A DNA stretch of 64,000 nt from Verrucomicrobium sp. BvORR106 (GCF_000739655.1 NZ_BATR01000031.1:1-64000); one strand, 5' to 3'. Counted from the first letter of the stretch, positions 1 to 7,658 are shown. A program made the numbers and translations. Notes: generated from the sequence alone by a model not told the origin.

Positions 1-20
1 TTCGGAAAGTAACGAAATTG

Positions 21-46
21 AAAATCAAAAAAAAGGGCTCACACCC
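21..46 (-). terminator. Short terminator downstream of the GbsR/MarR-type gene
   Basis: Read on the minus strand, a small GC-rich hairpin (gggt/agccc type, 35-46) is followed by eight T residues (27-34) and a second short T run, directly after the stop codon at 53. The stem is only about four pairs, so termination is inferred mainly from its position and the T tract. Confidence 0.5.
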
Positions 47-52
47 TCCGTC

Positions 53-589
53 CTAACCGCCCAGGCCCAGCAGCTTGAGCGTCTTCTCGCCCATGCGGGC
101 GATCTTCACCAGGGACCCCGTCGGCAGACGGTCCAGCTGGGAGGAGAAGGTGGTGGCCACCTCAAAGAAGTCCCGCATCTCTTGTAGGCGCTCCCGCACA
201 TGGGCCTCACCGGCCTTGGCCTTGCCCCCGCTCTCCTGCAGGCAGTCGTCCAGCAGCCTCACGGTCGGGTCCACCTCGCGACGACGGCGCTCGTTGACGA
301 TGACGCGGAACATCTCGAAGACGTCCTTCATGCTCTCGAAGTGATCGCGCCGGTCCCCCGGCAGGTGCACCATCTTCACGATGCCCCAGCCCTGCAGCTC
401 CCGCAGCGCCACGCTGACATTCGAGCGCGCCAGCTCCAGGATCTCACAGATCTCCTCCGCATGGCGCGGCTTCTCCGAGAGGAAGAGCAGCGCGTGAATC
501 TGCGCCATCGTGCGGTTGATCCCCCAGCGCACACCCATCTCCCCCCAGTGGAGGATGAACTTTTGGGCGGTGGGCGGGAGGTCTTTCAC
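53..589 (-). CDS. GbsR/MarR family winged-helix transcriptional regulator
   Basis: The 178-residue protein has the GbsR/MarR layout. A winged helix-turn-helix lies at about residues 25-90 (segments such as AEEICEILELARSNVSVALREL and a wing with LPGDRRDHFE), followed by a helical region of charged residues suited to dimerisation. Members are DNA-binding repressors, often of osmolyte or membrane functions; the ligand and targets here are unknown. The gene is single, ends in a T-rich terminator, and is preceded by two overlapping palindromes (621-645 and 643-655) that could be an autoregulatory operator. Further upstream on the same strand are tandem hairpins (701-747) and a polyproline micro-ORF (756-806), so its transcription may also depend on a leader. 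The family is clear; the function is not. Confidence 0.85.
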   Translation of the reverse strand: MKDLPPTAQKFILHWGEMGVRWGINRTMAQIHALLFLSEKPRHAEEICEILELARSNVSVALRELQGWGIVKMVHLPGDRRDHFESMKDVFEMFRVIVNERRRREVDPTVRLLDDCLQESGGKAKAGEAHVRERLQEMRDFFEVATTFSSQLDRLPTGSLVKIARMGEKTLKLLGLGG

Positions 590-620
590 GGCGGCTGGTG
601 TTAAGCGCTCTTTTCGTTCT

Positions 621-655
621 TTCGGTTAAGACAGAAATAACCGAACACAGTGTTC
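621..655 (-). promoter_or_regulatory. Overlapping palindromes upstream of the regulator gene (candidate operator)
   Basis: The arms TTCGGTTA (621-628) and TAACCGAA (638-645) form a perfect 8-bp inverted repeat with a 9-bp spacer. It overlaps GAACAC-A-GTGTTC (643-655), a second perfect palindrome. They lie 32-66 bp upstream of the regulator start, where a MarR-type autorepressor would be expected to bind. The binding itself is inference. Confidence 0.5.
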
Positions 656-689
656 CTGTCGAGAAGATTTTTCGCCCACACGCACTGTC

Positions 690-747
690 CCAAAATAAAC
701 AGCCCCGGACCGCTTGCGCAGACCGGGGCTGGGCTCCAGCCGGAGCC
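690..747 (-). terminator. Tandem hairpins with T-rich tail after the polyproline micro-ORF
   Basis: On the minus strand the micro-ORF stop is followed by a 6-bp hairpin (GGCTCC/GGAGCC, 747-732). Next comes a stronger 8-bp hairpin (AGCCCCGG at 730-723 with CCGGGGCT at 708-701), then TGTTTATTTT. The second hairpin with its T-rich tail is a good intrinsic-terminator candidate. It lies between the micro-ORF and the GbsR/MarR-type gene, an arrangement compatible with attenuation. Confidence 0.65.
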
Positions 748-755
748 GACGCCAA

Positions 756-806
756 TCACGGCGGCGGTGGCGGGGGCGGAGGGGGTGGTGGTGGTACCGT
801 GTTCAT
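756..806 (-). CDS. Polyproline micro-ORF, MNTV followed by 12 prolines
   Basis: ATG at 806 opens a 16-codon frame: Met-Asn-Thr-Val, twelve consecutive Pro codons, then TGA at 756-758. A second ORF at 1930-1998 encodes the same MNTV start and a longer proline run with different synonymous codons (ACG/ACC for Thr, GTA/GTT for Val, varied Pro codons), which suggests selection on the peptide. The segments upstream of the two ORFs also resemble each other (GCACA, an A-rich stretch, CCTAT, then ATGAACAC). No Shine-Dalgarno is visible. Proline runs stall ribosomes unless EF-P acts, so a leader-peptide role for the gene at 589 is plausible but unproven. The annotation rests on comparison within this window only. 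Confidence 0.55.
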   Translation of the reverse strand: MNTVPPPPPPPPPPPP

Positions 807-916
807 AGAATAGGTATTTGGTTTTTATGTGCAGGCCCGCACAGGGTGCGTGAGCACCATGACGCAGGATCGATGCCATCCTCATCATTCACGGTGCAGA
901 CCGCAACGTTTTTTCA
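807..916. other. Intergenic leader region between the DUF6065 gene and the micro-ORF
   Basis: The stretch presumably holds the promoter for the minus-strand micro-ORF. I see A-rich sequence and CCTATTCT just before the ATG but no confident -35/-10 pair and no terminator for the DUF6065 gene. Confidence 0.4.
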
Positions 917-1693
917 TCATTTACCGCGAACTTCAAACTCACTCAGCCGGAAGTTCGTGCGATGGGTTTCGACAGCCCTGCCTGAAGCGTCCATACCGCG
1001 GAAATAATCTTTCTGCCATTCACCCCGCTTCTGGGCCTCTGAACCCAGGAACGCTTGCCGGTCCTTCCGCCAGGCGAGGTAGTCCCGGCCGTCGTCGGAT
1101 TGCTGGTCCAGCGGTTTGCGCTCTGCCTGGAGACGCTCGGGCAGGTTCAGGTCAAACGGTTGAATGAAACACACCGGCACCTCCTTTTCGAAACGGACTG
1201 GCCGGTCGGGTTCGATGATCTTCCAGTTCATGGTGAAGCTGGCGGGGTTCCAGTCCGTCTCCACCAGCCCCTCCAGCGGGGCAAAGTTCACCAGCGGCCA
1301 GTTCGGAGCACCCCGGGCCAGCAATCCGATCCCCGGTGGGGTGCGGAAAAGGAACGGCAGCCTGAAGGTAATGATGCCGCTGCCGAAATGGGACATCACC
1401 GCCTCGGCACCAACGACAGACGCCTCATCAAACTTTATCTGAACGGCAGCGGCCTCGACTCCTCCACTCCAAACGGCGGTGAACGCGACAGAAGCATGCA
1501 CAAACCACCCGGCCTGGTTGGCCATGCTCAGGGGCAGGCAGCGGTAAGCTCCTCGCCCCGGGGTGTCATCCATGAGCTGCCGCTGATACGGCGCAGCGGT
1601 CAGGGTCCAGTCCTTGGCCCCCGCCGTAATTTCGTAGGCCGTGAAGTTCCGGGAATCTTCAGAATGCGGCGGCTGTTCGGGATGATCTTCCAT
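917..1693 (-). CDS. DUF6065 family protein
   Basis: The protein of about 258 residues resembles the uncharacterised DUF6065 family: an N-terminal motif around YRCLPLSMANQAGW, a central stretch with SHFGSGIITFRLP and LFRTPPGIGLLARG, then VETDWNPASFTMNWK, and a C terminus with a basic RGEWQKDYFRG segment. No signal peptide or membrane segment is visible, so it is probably cytoplasmic. The ATG at 1693 is preferred over an upstream GTG at 1705 because GAGG lies about 11 bases ahead of the ATG. The gene is isolated between the two polyproline micro-ORFs. DUF6065 proteins have no established reaction that I know of, so none is proposed. Confidence 0.7.
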   Translation of the reverse strand: MEDHPEQPPHSEDSRNFTAYEITAGAKDWTLTAAPYQRQLMDDTPGRGAYRCLPLSMANQAGWFVHASVAFTAVWSGGVEAAAVQIKFDEASVVGAEAVMSHFGSGIITFRLPFLFRTPPGIGLLARGAPNWPLVNFAPLEGLVETDWNPASFTMNWKIIEPDRPVRFEKEVPVCFIQPFDLNLPERLQAERKPLDQQSDDGRDYLAWRKDRQAFLGSEAQKRGEWQKDYFRGMDASGRAVETHRTNFRLSEFEVRGK

Positions 1694-1854
1694 GGCTGAT
1701 GACACCTCGGCGCACGATGGCGTGCCCCTCCGGGCAAGTCAACCAGGCGGGTCCACTTCCACCGAGCAAAAGGCGTACACGCTCCGGGCCCAGCCCCGGC
1801 GGAATGTTACCAAACAGTAATTTTTTGCGCATTCTTCCATTAAATGATACTCCG

Positions 1855-1891
1855 GGCAGTTGGTCGGATAACCCAACTGCCAAAACTGGCA
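1855..1891 (+). promoter_or_regulatory. Two mutually exclusive hairpins upstream of the second polyproline micro-ORF
   Basis: GGCAGTTGG (1855-1863) and CCAACTGCC (1873-1881) form a perfect 9-bp stem with a 9-base loop. The 3' arm overlaps a second stem, TGCCA-AAAC-TGGCA (1878-1891). They sit about 40 bases before the ATG at 1930. They could be an operator or an RNA switch; the sequence alone does not decide. Confidence 0.4.
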
Positions 1892-1929
1892 CCAGGCTCA
1901 TCCGAGTGCACAGAGAAAGCCTATACCGT

Positions 1930-1998
1930 ATGAACACCGTTCCCCCACCCCCGCCGCCGCCGCCCCCTCCACCACCTCCGCCACCAACTCCCGGTTGA
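1930..1998 (+). CDS. Polyproline micro-ORF, MNTV + 15 prolines + TPG
   Basis: ATG at 1930 opens a 22-codon frame: Met-Asn-Thr-Val, fifteen Pro codons (CCC, CCA, CCG and CCT mixed), Thr-Pro-Gly, TGA at 1996. It shares the MNTV start and proline run with the micro-ORF at 756-806. It is followed 12 bases later by a very stable hairpin (2011-2063) and then by the membrane protein gene that ends at 3866. No signal peptide is present and the product is too short to fold by itself. A regulatory leader peptide is the simplest reading; a stand-alone micropeptide is possible. Confidence 0.55.
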   Translation: MNTVPPPPPPPPPPPPPPPTPG

Positions 1999-2010
1999 TA
2001 GCCCTGAGGC

Positions 2011-2063
2011 CCGGTGCAAGCCCTGCTTCGCCCTATGATGAAGCAGGGCTTGCGCATCACCGG
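2011..2063 (+). terminator. Strong hairpin after the second micro-ORF
   Basis: A perfect 14-bp stem (2016-2029 with 2040-2053) encloses a 10-base loop and is extended by CCGGT (2011-2015) pairing with ACCGG (2059-2063). There is no T tract, so it is either a Rho-type or structural block, or a terminator half of an attenuator, rather than a standard intrinsic terminator. Confidence 0.5.
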
Positions 2064-2210
2064 GATCCAGACCCGATCAGCTCCTTCCAGCGGGGGCGTG
2101 GTCCCTGAACTTTGTGAGGGTTTGCACTGGGTGAGGGTGAAGAAAAATTGATAAAAGGCAGGGCGTGGCCAGATTGGCTGTCGATGCCGATCTCTCGGCG
2201 AGATGGCAAA

Positions 2211-3866
2211 ATGATGTCGAAGTCGTCAACGGATCCATCCTCCCCATCCCGTCGAGATGCGGAGGCGGCGCGTCTTCCATCACCCTGCCTGCCGCGTTGG
2301 CTCCCGGCGGTCACCGTCATTTATCTGGCCCTGCCCGTCGTCATTTTTCTGGCTGGCTGGTTGAGATGGCCCTGGGCCCTCCCTGCCGTGACGGTCGCAC
2401 TGGTAGCCGCATGGCCTCTGGGCCGTCTCTGCCGGTCCGCCCCTGCCAATCCCTGCGACTGGCCTTGGTGGCAGGCAGGCGTGTTCCTGGGCGCGGTGGC
2501 GCTCCTTGTGAGCACCCAGGGTGCCGGAGGATTGGGCGTGCAGAACTGGGACTGGATCAAGCACAACGCCATCCTCAAGGACCTCATTGAGCGCCCGTGG
2601 CCGGTGGTGTACGACCAGATGAAGCAGCCCGTCGCGCTGATCTACTATGTGGCCTACTACCTGCCCGCCAGCCTCGTGGGCAAGGCATTCGGATGGGAGG
2701 CGGCCAACCTCGCCATCTACCTCTGGACGATCGCGGGCTGTTTCCTCGCCGGACTGTGGCTCTGGTCTCTTTCAGGCGGCCGGTGGTGGCTCGTGCTCGC
2801 CTGCCTGCTCTTCTTCTCCGGCTGGGACCTGGTCGGCGATGCCCTGTGGAAACCCACGCAGTGGAGAAACAACTTTGACGGCGAGTGGTGGAACAGTCTC
2901 TGGACCCTCCCGTCCAACCTCACCCTCATCGCCTACGCGCCGCACCAGGCGATTCCCGGCTGGCTCTTCACCGCCCTGCTCATCTCCTCCCTGGAACGAG
3001 TGAACAAGGTCCCTCCGCTGGGCGGGATCTTCGCGCTCAGCCTGCTCTGGTCCCCCTTTGTCACCGTGGGGCTGGGTCTTCTCTACCTGTTCTGGAATGG
3101 CGTCTCCCGCCGCCGGTGGACCGAAGGGATCCGCCAGCTGTGGTGCCCCGCCAACCTGGCCGCAGCCCTGCTCCTGGCCGTGCTGGTGATGTATTTCCAG
3201 TCGCGGAGCGCGCCGGTCCGCTTTCCGCCTTCTCTCACCTCCGAGCCCCAGGTGGTCCAACGTGGGGAGCTCTACATCACACCGATTGAGAGAGGCTTCG
3301 CCAAATTCCTCCCGGCGTACACAGGCACCCTCCTCCTGGAGTTCGGCCTGCTGGCGGTGTTGATCCTGCTGGCGCTCCCGCGCCAAGCCTCCCAAGAGCG
3401 ACGCTGGGTGTACGTAGCGGGTGGCACCTTGGTGCTGCTGCCCTGGATCCACTACGGGGCCTACAACGATCTGGTCATGCGCGTCTGCATCCCGCCCTTG
3501 TTTGTTCTGCAACTCATCGCCCTGCGCACCCTCACCTCATGCGCGTCCACCCCACCTGCAGGAAGGCAGATCGCCTGGAGTCCAGCTCTGCTGGTGGTCC
3601 TGGCCGTAGGGGCCCTGTACCCCCTGAACATGCTGCGCATCACCGGGCAGCGGTTCGCGGAACGCTCCTGGGACTGGGTTTACATTCCTCCGACGGCCGA
3701 AGTGCCAGACCTCTTCAAACAGCAGCGCCAGACCCGTGAGCAGCTCTTCTTCATCGGGCAGTACGTGGGTTCGGTCCGGTCACCCTTTTTCACCCACCTG
3801 GCGAAACCCGTGCCGGAGAAGACCCCCAAGAAAGCGGACGCCCCCCGATCTTCCCCCCAGCCCTAG
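2211..3866 (+). CDS. Multispanning membrane protein, GT-C glycosyltransferase-like
   Basis: The protein of about 550 residues has some ten hydrophobic segments and a polar C-terminal tail. A long first periplasmic loop carries NWDWIKHNAILKDL and RPWPVVYDQ, reminiscent of GT-C fold enzymes that use polyprenyl-linked sugars, although no assured catalytic Asp/Glu pair can be named. The start is uncertain: the frame opens with TTG at 2148, and ATG codons follow at 2184, 2211 and 2214; I chose 2211. It follows the polyproline micro-ORF and hairpin, and is 34 bp upstream of a second GT-C-like gene, so the two probably form one operon acting in the inner membrane on cell-surface glycans. Function is inferred from topology and context only. 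Confidence 0.6.
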   Translation: MMSKSSTDPSSPSRRDAEAARLPSPCLPRWLPAVTVIYLALPVVIFLAGWLRWPWALPAVTVALVAAWPLGRLCRSAPANPCDWPWWQAGVFLGAVALLVSTQGAGGLGVQNWDWIKHNAILKDLIERPWPVVYDQMKQPVALIYYVAYYLPASLVGKAFGWEAANLAIYLWTIAGCFLAGLWLWSLSGGRWWLVLACLLFFSGWDLVGDALWKPTQWRNNFDGEWWNSLWTLPSNLTLIAYAPHQAIPGWLFTALLISSLERVNKVPPLGGIFALSLLWSPFVTVGLGLLYLFWNGVSRRRWTEGIRQLWCPANLAAALLLAVLVMYFQSRSAPVRFPPSLTSEPQVVQRGELYITPIERGFAKFLPAYTGTLLLEFGLLAVLILLALPRQASQERRWVYVAGGTLVLLPWIHYGAYNDLVMRVCIPPLFVLQLIALRTLTSCASTPPAGRQIAWSPALLVVLAVGALYPLNMLRITGQRFAERSWDWVYIPPTAEVPDLFKQQRQTREQLFFIGQYVGSVRSPFFTHLAKPVPEKTPKKADAPRSSPQP

Positions 3867-3900
3867 CCCTAGCCCTGTCAGCACCCCTTTTTCTCAATCC

Positions 3901-5472
3901 ATGCCGATACGTCCCTTCACCCCAAGATGGAATCTGGTCCTCACGCTCCTGCTGGCGTGCGCAGGCGTGGTGGCCGTGGGCAATTTCATGAACCGTGCCG
4001 TCGCCTCCACCGCCTTCTGGTACGATGAATCGGTGCAGTACTGGATCTCTCGGGGGCTGGATGCCTTCAGCCCTCCCTTCCAGACACCGGGCGGGCTCGC
4101 CGATGTGATGAAACACAACGGCCTGGCCAACCTGGACCCGGGTGGCTTCAGCGTGATCTTCTACTACTGGCTCCTGATCGCACGAGACCCCCTCTGGATG
4201 CGGATCCTGCCGCTGGCCTTCTTCCTGGTGGGGATGCTCTCCCTCGGCTGGCTGGGCTGGCGCTGGCGGAAGAGCTGGCGCTTCGCCCTCCTCAGCGCCC
4301 TCATGCCTGCCGCTTTTCCGCTTCTGCTGGACCATGCCAACGAAACCCGCGCTTACAGCATGGAGTTCACCGGCGTCTTTGTCGGCTGCTTGCTGTTGGA
4401 CCTCTTCCTCACCAGGCCCAAAACGGCCACCAGCCTCATCGCAGGGCTGCTGCTGGGGTTGTTTCTCACGTCCCGGTACAGTGCGATCTTCATTGCAGGA
4501 GCGATCAGCGTGATCTGGCTCCTTCAGGTGGTGCGGCTGCCAGTTCCGTGGTCCAAGCGTGCCGTGCACCTGCTTCTCTTCTTTGTGCCGCTGGGCATTG
4601 CGGGTCTTGGCGTGGTGTTTCTGGGATTCGTCCCCCAGTATCATGCCCGCATCGCCTATGACGCTGGCGCCATGGTGGAATACCTGAACCCTCACAAGCT
4701 GGGGGCCATCCCCTGGACAGACACCTTCAAACTTCTGGCGGGCAATCTCTTCTCCCTCGTAGCGCTGCCCACCACGGTGATTCCCGCAATCGCTCTCTTC
4801 CTTCTGAAGAAGCCTGCTGGCTCATTGCCTGAAGGGGACGCCTGGCACCGCTCACGGCAGTTTTACCTCGTGTCCCTCGCGACCGTGCTCTTCACCGCCG
4901 CCCTGTGGAAGTGGCACCCCTGGGCGGTGCAGACGAAGTGGAGCAGTTATCTCCACGCACTCTCTGCGGTGATGCTCGTGCGGGTGACGGCGGATGTTCT
5001 GGAGGGCCTCTCCCACCGTAGAGGGCCTATGGGCTCGAACCCTGTCCTGCAAGAAGCCGTGCTGGTCGCGGCCATCTGCGTGCTCTGCACCTGTCTCATC
5101 GTGCATCGCCGGGATCTGACCTTCGACCTCGGAAAGACGCTGCCTTACCTCGATCGCTACAAGCCCAAACGCGGCACCGTGGCGGTGGAAGTGCACAGCT
5201 ACCCGACGCTGAGATACTTCTACGACGAAGGCCCCTTCCGCGGCAGGGCCTTCTACCCCCGCGCCTTCCGCCTTCCCAACTGGCTGGCTCCCAACCCGCT
5301 CATCGGAGAGAACACCCAGCTGTTCCTCTCTGGAGCCCGCCTGGAACGACTGGGCAGCATGTACCCGGGATTCCGTTTCACCGTGGATCCCAAGCTTCCC
5401 CGCAACCTGGTGCGCGTGGAGCCCATTTCACCACCACCCGTCAAGCCTACAACACCCGCTTCGCCACCGTGA
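3901..5472 (+). CDS. GT-C / PMT-like membrane glycosyltransferase
   Basis: The 523-residue protein begins with a transmembrane helix and then the loop AFWYDESVQYWISRG, which fits the acidic (Asp-Glu) first-loop motif of ArnT/PMT-type GT-C enzymes. A later HANETRAYSMEF segment matches the conserved Arg-Tyr region of the family. About nine to eleven membrane spans and a C-terminal periplasmic region follow. Such enzymes transfer sugars from polyprenyl-phosphate donors on the outer face of the inner membrane. The ATG at 3901 is chosen because the open frame further upstream overlaps the preceding gene and lacks hydrophobic content. It forms an operon with the upstream membrane protein and converges with the FAD oxidoreductase, only 10 bp away. 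The substrate is unknown. Confidence 0.7.
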   Translation: MPIRPFTPRWNLVLTLLLACAGVVAVGNFMNRAVASTAFWYDESVQYWISRGLDAFSPPFQTPGGLADVMKHNGLANLDPGGFSVIFYYWLLIARDPLWMRILPLAFFLVGMLSLGWLGWRWRKSWRFALLSALMPAAFPLLLDHANETRAYSMEFTGVFVGCLLLDLFLTRPKTATSLIAGLLLGLFLTSRYSAIFIAGAISVIWLLQVVRLPVPWSKRAVHLLLFFVPLGIAGLGVVFLGFVPQYHARIAYDAGAMVEYLNPHKLGAIPWTDTFKLLAGNLFSLVALPTTVIPAIALFLLKKPAGSLPEGDAWHRSRQFYLVSLATVLFTAALWKWHPWAVQTKWSSYLHALSAVMLVRVTADVLEGLSHRRGPMGSNPVLQEAVLVAAICVLCTCLIVHRRDLTFDLGKTLPYLDRYKPKRGTVAVEVHSYPTLRYFYDEGPFRGRAFYPRAFRLPNWLAPNPLIGENTQLFLSGARLERLGSMYPGFRFTVDPKLPRNLVRVEPISPPPVKPTTPASPP

Positions 5473-5482
5473 AGGGGTTCCC

Positions 5483-6841
5483 TCACGCAAACCCGATCTG
5501 ACCCGCCAGGCTGGGCCCTCGCGGGAGATCCCCGGTCGGGTGGCCCATGCTCCGCAAGGCGGCCGCCGCCGTGCGGATCGAGTTGTTACAACTGCGCTCA
5601 TCAGGATACACATGCGCCATGGAGATGGCGTGCAGCCCACCTAGCGGGGTGGAAACTTGCGGCACCTTCCGGGAGAACCCGCGATCACAAACCACCGCAG
5701 CCGTGTTGGTGCGGAAGACATGCACGTTCTCCACCTGCGATGCTTGCCAGTGGGGATAGATGCGCGACAAGGGCTGCATCATCGTCTCCGCCACCTCAGA
5801 CTTGGTCATGCTGGACAGGGGATGCCCCGCCTCATAGTAGCGGGACAGATACGCCAGATGCCGCCCTTGATAATGCGAGGCCGGGATCAAGTTCGTGTGC
5901 TCGATCACGCCACCAAAGGGGAACCCCTCATCCGCCACATTGAGCCAGTACGTGCTGCTGAGCGGCTGGTTCATCTCCAGGATCGTGCACACCGCGCCGA
6001 AGTACTGCACTCTCCCCAGCGCCGCGGCATAGTCGGCGTGATGAGGAGCCAACAGCCGTGCCAGAACCGGCGTCGGCAGACAGGACAGGAACTGACGGGC
6101 CGCGTAAGCCCCCTCCGATGTCTTGATGGCACGCACAGCGCCCCTCTCCACCACGAGTTCCTCCACTGGCAGGCTCGTTTTCACCACCACGCCCAGCCGC
6201 TGGAGATGTTGCAGGAGCGCCCTCAAGAGCACCTCCAGACTGCCTTCCAGATAGCCCAGGCGCTCATCTCCCTTTTCCCGGGAGTTCATTCGCTGCCGCA
6301 ATCTCCCGATCATCCACGAGACCGGCACCTCACTGGCGTAAGGGCCAAACTTGATCTCCAGCATCGGCCGCCAGATCGCGTCGGTGGCAGATCGTCCAGC
6401 ATAGCGGCGAAACCAATCCAACGCCGTCATGTGCTCCCAGTTCCGCCAGTCGGCATAGGAACCCAGATACAGGCTGGTCGCCGCGAACCGGACGCGCCCC
6501 GGCAGGTCAACGGGCCTGAACCGCAACAGGAGGTCCACGGGACTGTTGAAGGCATAGTGGTTGCCTCCTCGATACATACCCATCGTGGCGGCATGGTAGT
6601 GCAGACGGTCGGCAATGCCCAGCTCCGCACAGAGCCAGCGCAGCTCCTCATCATGCGAGAAGAAGTGGTGGTAGTAGTGCTCCAGCCGCGTGCCGCCCAC
6701 CTCGAACGTGGAAAGCAGCCCACCCACCGTTTCATTCGCCTCCACCAGCATCACCTTCAACCCGGCCCGCGCCGCCAGATAGGCCGCCGCCAGCCCTGAC
6801 GCGCCCCCTCCCAACACGATGATGTCTGCGTCCTCCGCCAT
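5483..6841 (-). CDS. NAD(P)/FAD-dependent oxidoreductase (amine-oxidase/mutase-like)
   Basis: The 452-residue protein starts with a Rossmann FAD-binding motif (VLGGGASGLAAAYLAARAG, near residues 9-27, with the ribose-binding Glu in MLVEANE). It continues with GGLLSTFEVGG and HYYHHFF, features of the oxidoreductases that accompany polysaccharide gene clusters, related to protoporphyrinogen oxidase and UDP-galactopyranose mutase. The C terminus contains a second FAD contact region. It is probably cytoplasmic, and it is convergent with the two GT-C-like genes, which supports a role in glycan precursor or lipid-carrier chemistry. The ATG at 6841 is preferred over a TTG one codon upstream. The exact reaction cannot be read from the sequence. 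Confidence 0.75.
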   Translation of the reverse strand: MAEDADIIVLGGGASGLAAAYLAARAGLKVMLVEANETVGGLLSTFEVGGTRLEHYYHHFFSHDEELRWLCAELGIADRLHYHAATMGMYRGGNHYAFNSPVDLLLRFRPVDLPGRVRFAATSLYLGSYADWRNWEHMTALDWFRRYAGRSATDAIWRPMLEIKFGPYASEVPVSWMIGRLRQRMNSREKGDERLGYLEGSLEVLLRALLQHLQRLGVVVKTSLPVEELVVERGAVRAIKTSEGAYAARQFLSCLPTPVLARLLAPHHADYAAALGRVQYFGAVCTILEMNQPLSSTYWLNVADEGFPFGGVIEHTNLIPASHYQGRHLAYLSRYYEAGHPLSSMTKSEVAETMMQPLSRIYPHWQASQVENVHVFRTNTAAVVCDRGFSRKVPQVSTPLGGLHAISMAHVYPDERSCNNSIRTAAAALRSMGHPTGDLPRGPSLAGQIGFA

Positions 6842-6977
6842 CAATGATTTGGGAGGACGCTACACAAAACAAGCAAGGCAGCGAAGCAAAAAAAGAATGG
6901 GCTCATGCCGATCACGTCCTGAGACGCTCCCAAAGCCGGTTGGCACAACCGGACTACGCCCGTAGCGGCAGCTTAAA

Positions 6978-7049
6978 GTAGTCACAGAGCTTTAGCTCGG
7001 TATTGGAAGACATGCTAGCACGACTGACGAGCTAAAGCTCTGTGACTAC
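6978..7049. repeat. Perfect 22-bp inverted repeat
   Basis: The arms 6978-6999 and 7028-7049 are exact reverse complements (GTAGTCACAGAGCTTTAGCT... and its complement) separated by 28 bases. A diverged copy of the right arm and its 3' flank (ctctgtgac, accttgcc, gacc) recurs at about 7568-7605, so this is part of a dispersed repeat and not just a terminator. Confidence 0.8.
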
Positions 7050-7290
7050 CTTGCCTGACCGTTCCGCTCATCGCCCACTCCCAAGCGTGAGCGCAGGCCT
7101 TATGCCTTATGTCTCCCACGAAGCGATCCGGGCCTGAAGGGCCCAAAGAGCCCAGCCCAGGGGCGCAGGCCACAAAGTGGACGCAGACCCTGGGTTTACG
7201 CCCCCGCCTGGCATGGCGGCCTGAAAGGTCCGCCACTGCGCATGCACGTCAGGTTAAAGGGTGTTACCGCTGTCGCATGAGAGCGCTCTG

Positions 7291-7561
7291 ACGCCAAGGG
7301 CGTCATACAAAATAGCCCAGGGTCAGGCGAGGCACGAGCCGCCACCCTGGGTACACAAGCAGATGGATCAGAACTCCGAAGTGAGTTCTACAAACTGTGG
7401 CCACATCCCTGAGGTATCCACCGCATACGAGACGGTCATCTCCGGGTAATCTGGACGGTCTGTAGAACTCCCTTGGAGTTCCAGCGCTCTCGCATCGATA
7501 CCCGGGGTGGCGACCGCTTCGCGGTCTGACCCCGGGCTATTTTGTATCACGCCGTTGGCGT
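7291..7561 (-). mobile_element. 271-bp quasi-palindromic MITE-like element, copy A
   Basis: The element is bounded by the small hairpins ACGCCAAGGGCGT and ACGCCGTTGGCGT. It has imperfect terminal inverted repeats of about 63 bp, each containing a further hairpin (for example CCCGGGGT...CACCCCGGG around GACCGC/GCGGTC). An inner inverted pair around GAACTCCGAAGTGAGTTC lies at its centre. A second copy of exactly the same length lies inverted at 61685-61955. No transposase is encoded, so any mobility would be in trans. No target-site duplication is obvious. Confidence 0.7.
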
Positions 7562-7619
7562 GGAGCTTCCGAGCTCAAGCTCTGTGACCACCTTGCCCGA
7601 CCACTCCGTTGAACGTAAC

Positions 7620-7658
7620 AAGCCCAACGTTGACGAGCCTCCAGCGAGTCTACGTTGG
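7620..7658 (+). repeat. 39-bp dispersed repeat, copy A
   Basis: The segment AAGCCCAACGTTGACGAGC...CTACGTTGG matches the reverse complement of 61561-61599 with one mismatch. It flanks the 271-bp element on the corresponding side in both places, so the two loci share a larger inverted arrangement. Confidence 0.75.

Noticed and set aside
598-813. Open frame ending in a polyglycine tract (GGG...TVFIE) on the plus strand
   Set aside because: It is the antisense reading of the polyproline micro-ORF. The conserved ATG, the stop and the downstream hairpin all fit the minus strand better.
1659-2060. Polyglycine-containing frame on the minus strand over the second micro-ORF
   Set aside because: It is the antisense of MNTV-polyproline, crosses the 2011-2063 hairpin and overlaps the start of the DUF6065 gene.
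3736-3900. N-terminal extension of the second GT-C-like gene
   Set aside because: It overlaps the preceding gene, is Ser/Arg/Pro-rich, and precedes a natural ATG followed by a transmembrane helix.
7368-7550. 60-codon frame inside the 271-bp element, similar to a 75-codon frame at 61696-61923
   Set aside because: The similarity follows from conservation of the palindromic element as DNA. The frames run through the hairpins and have no ribosome-binding site.
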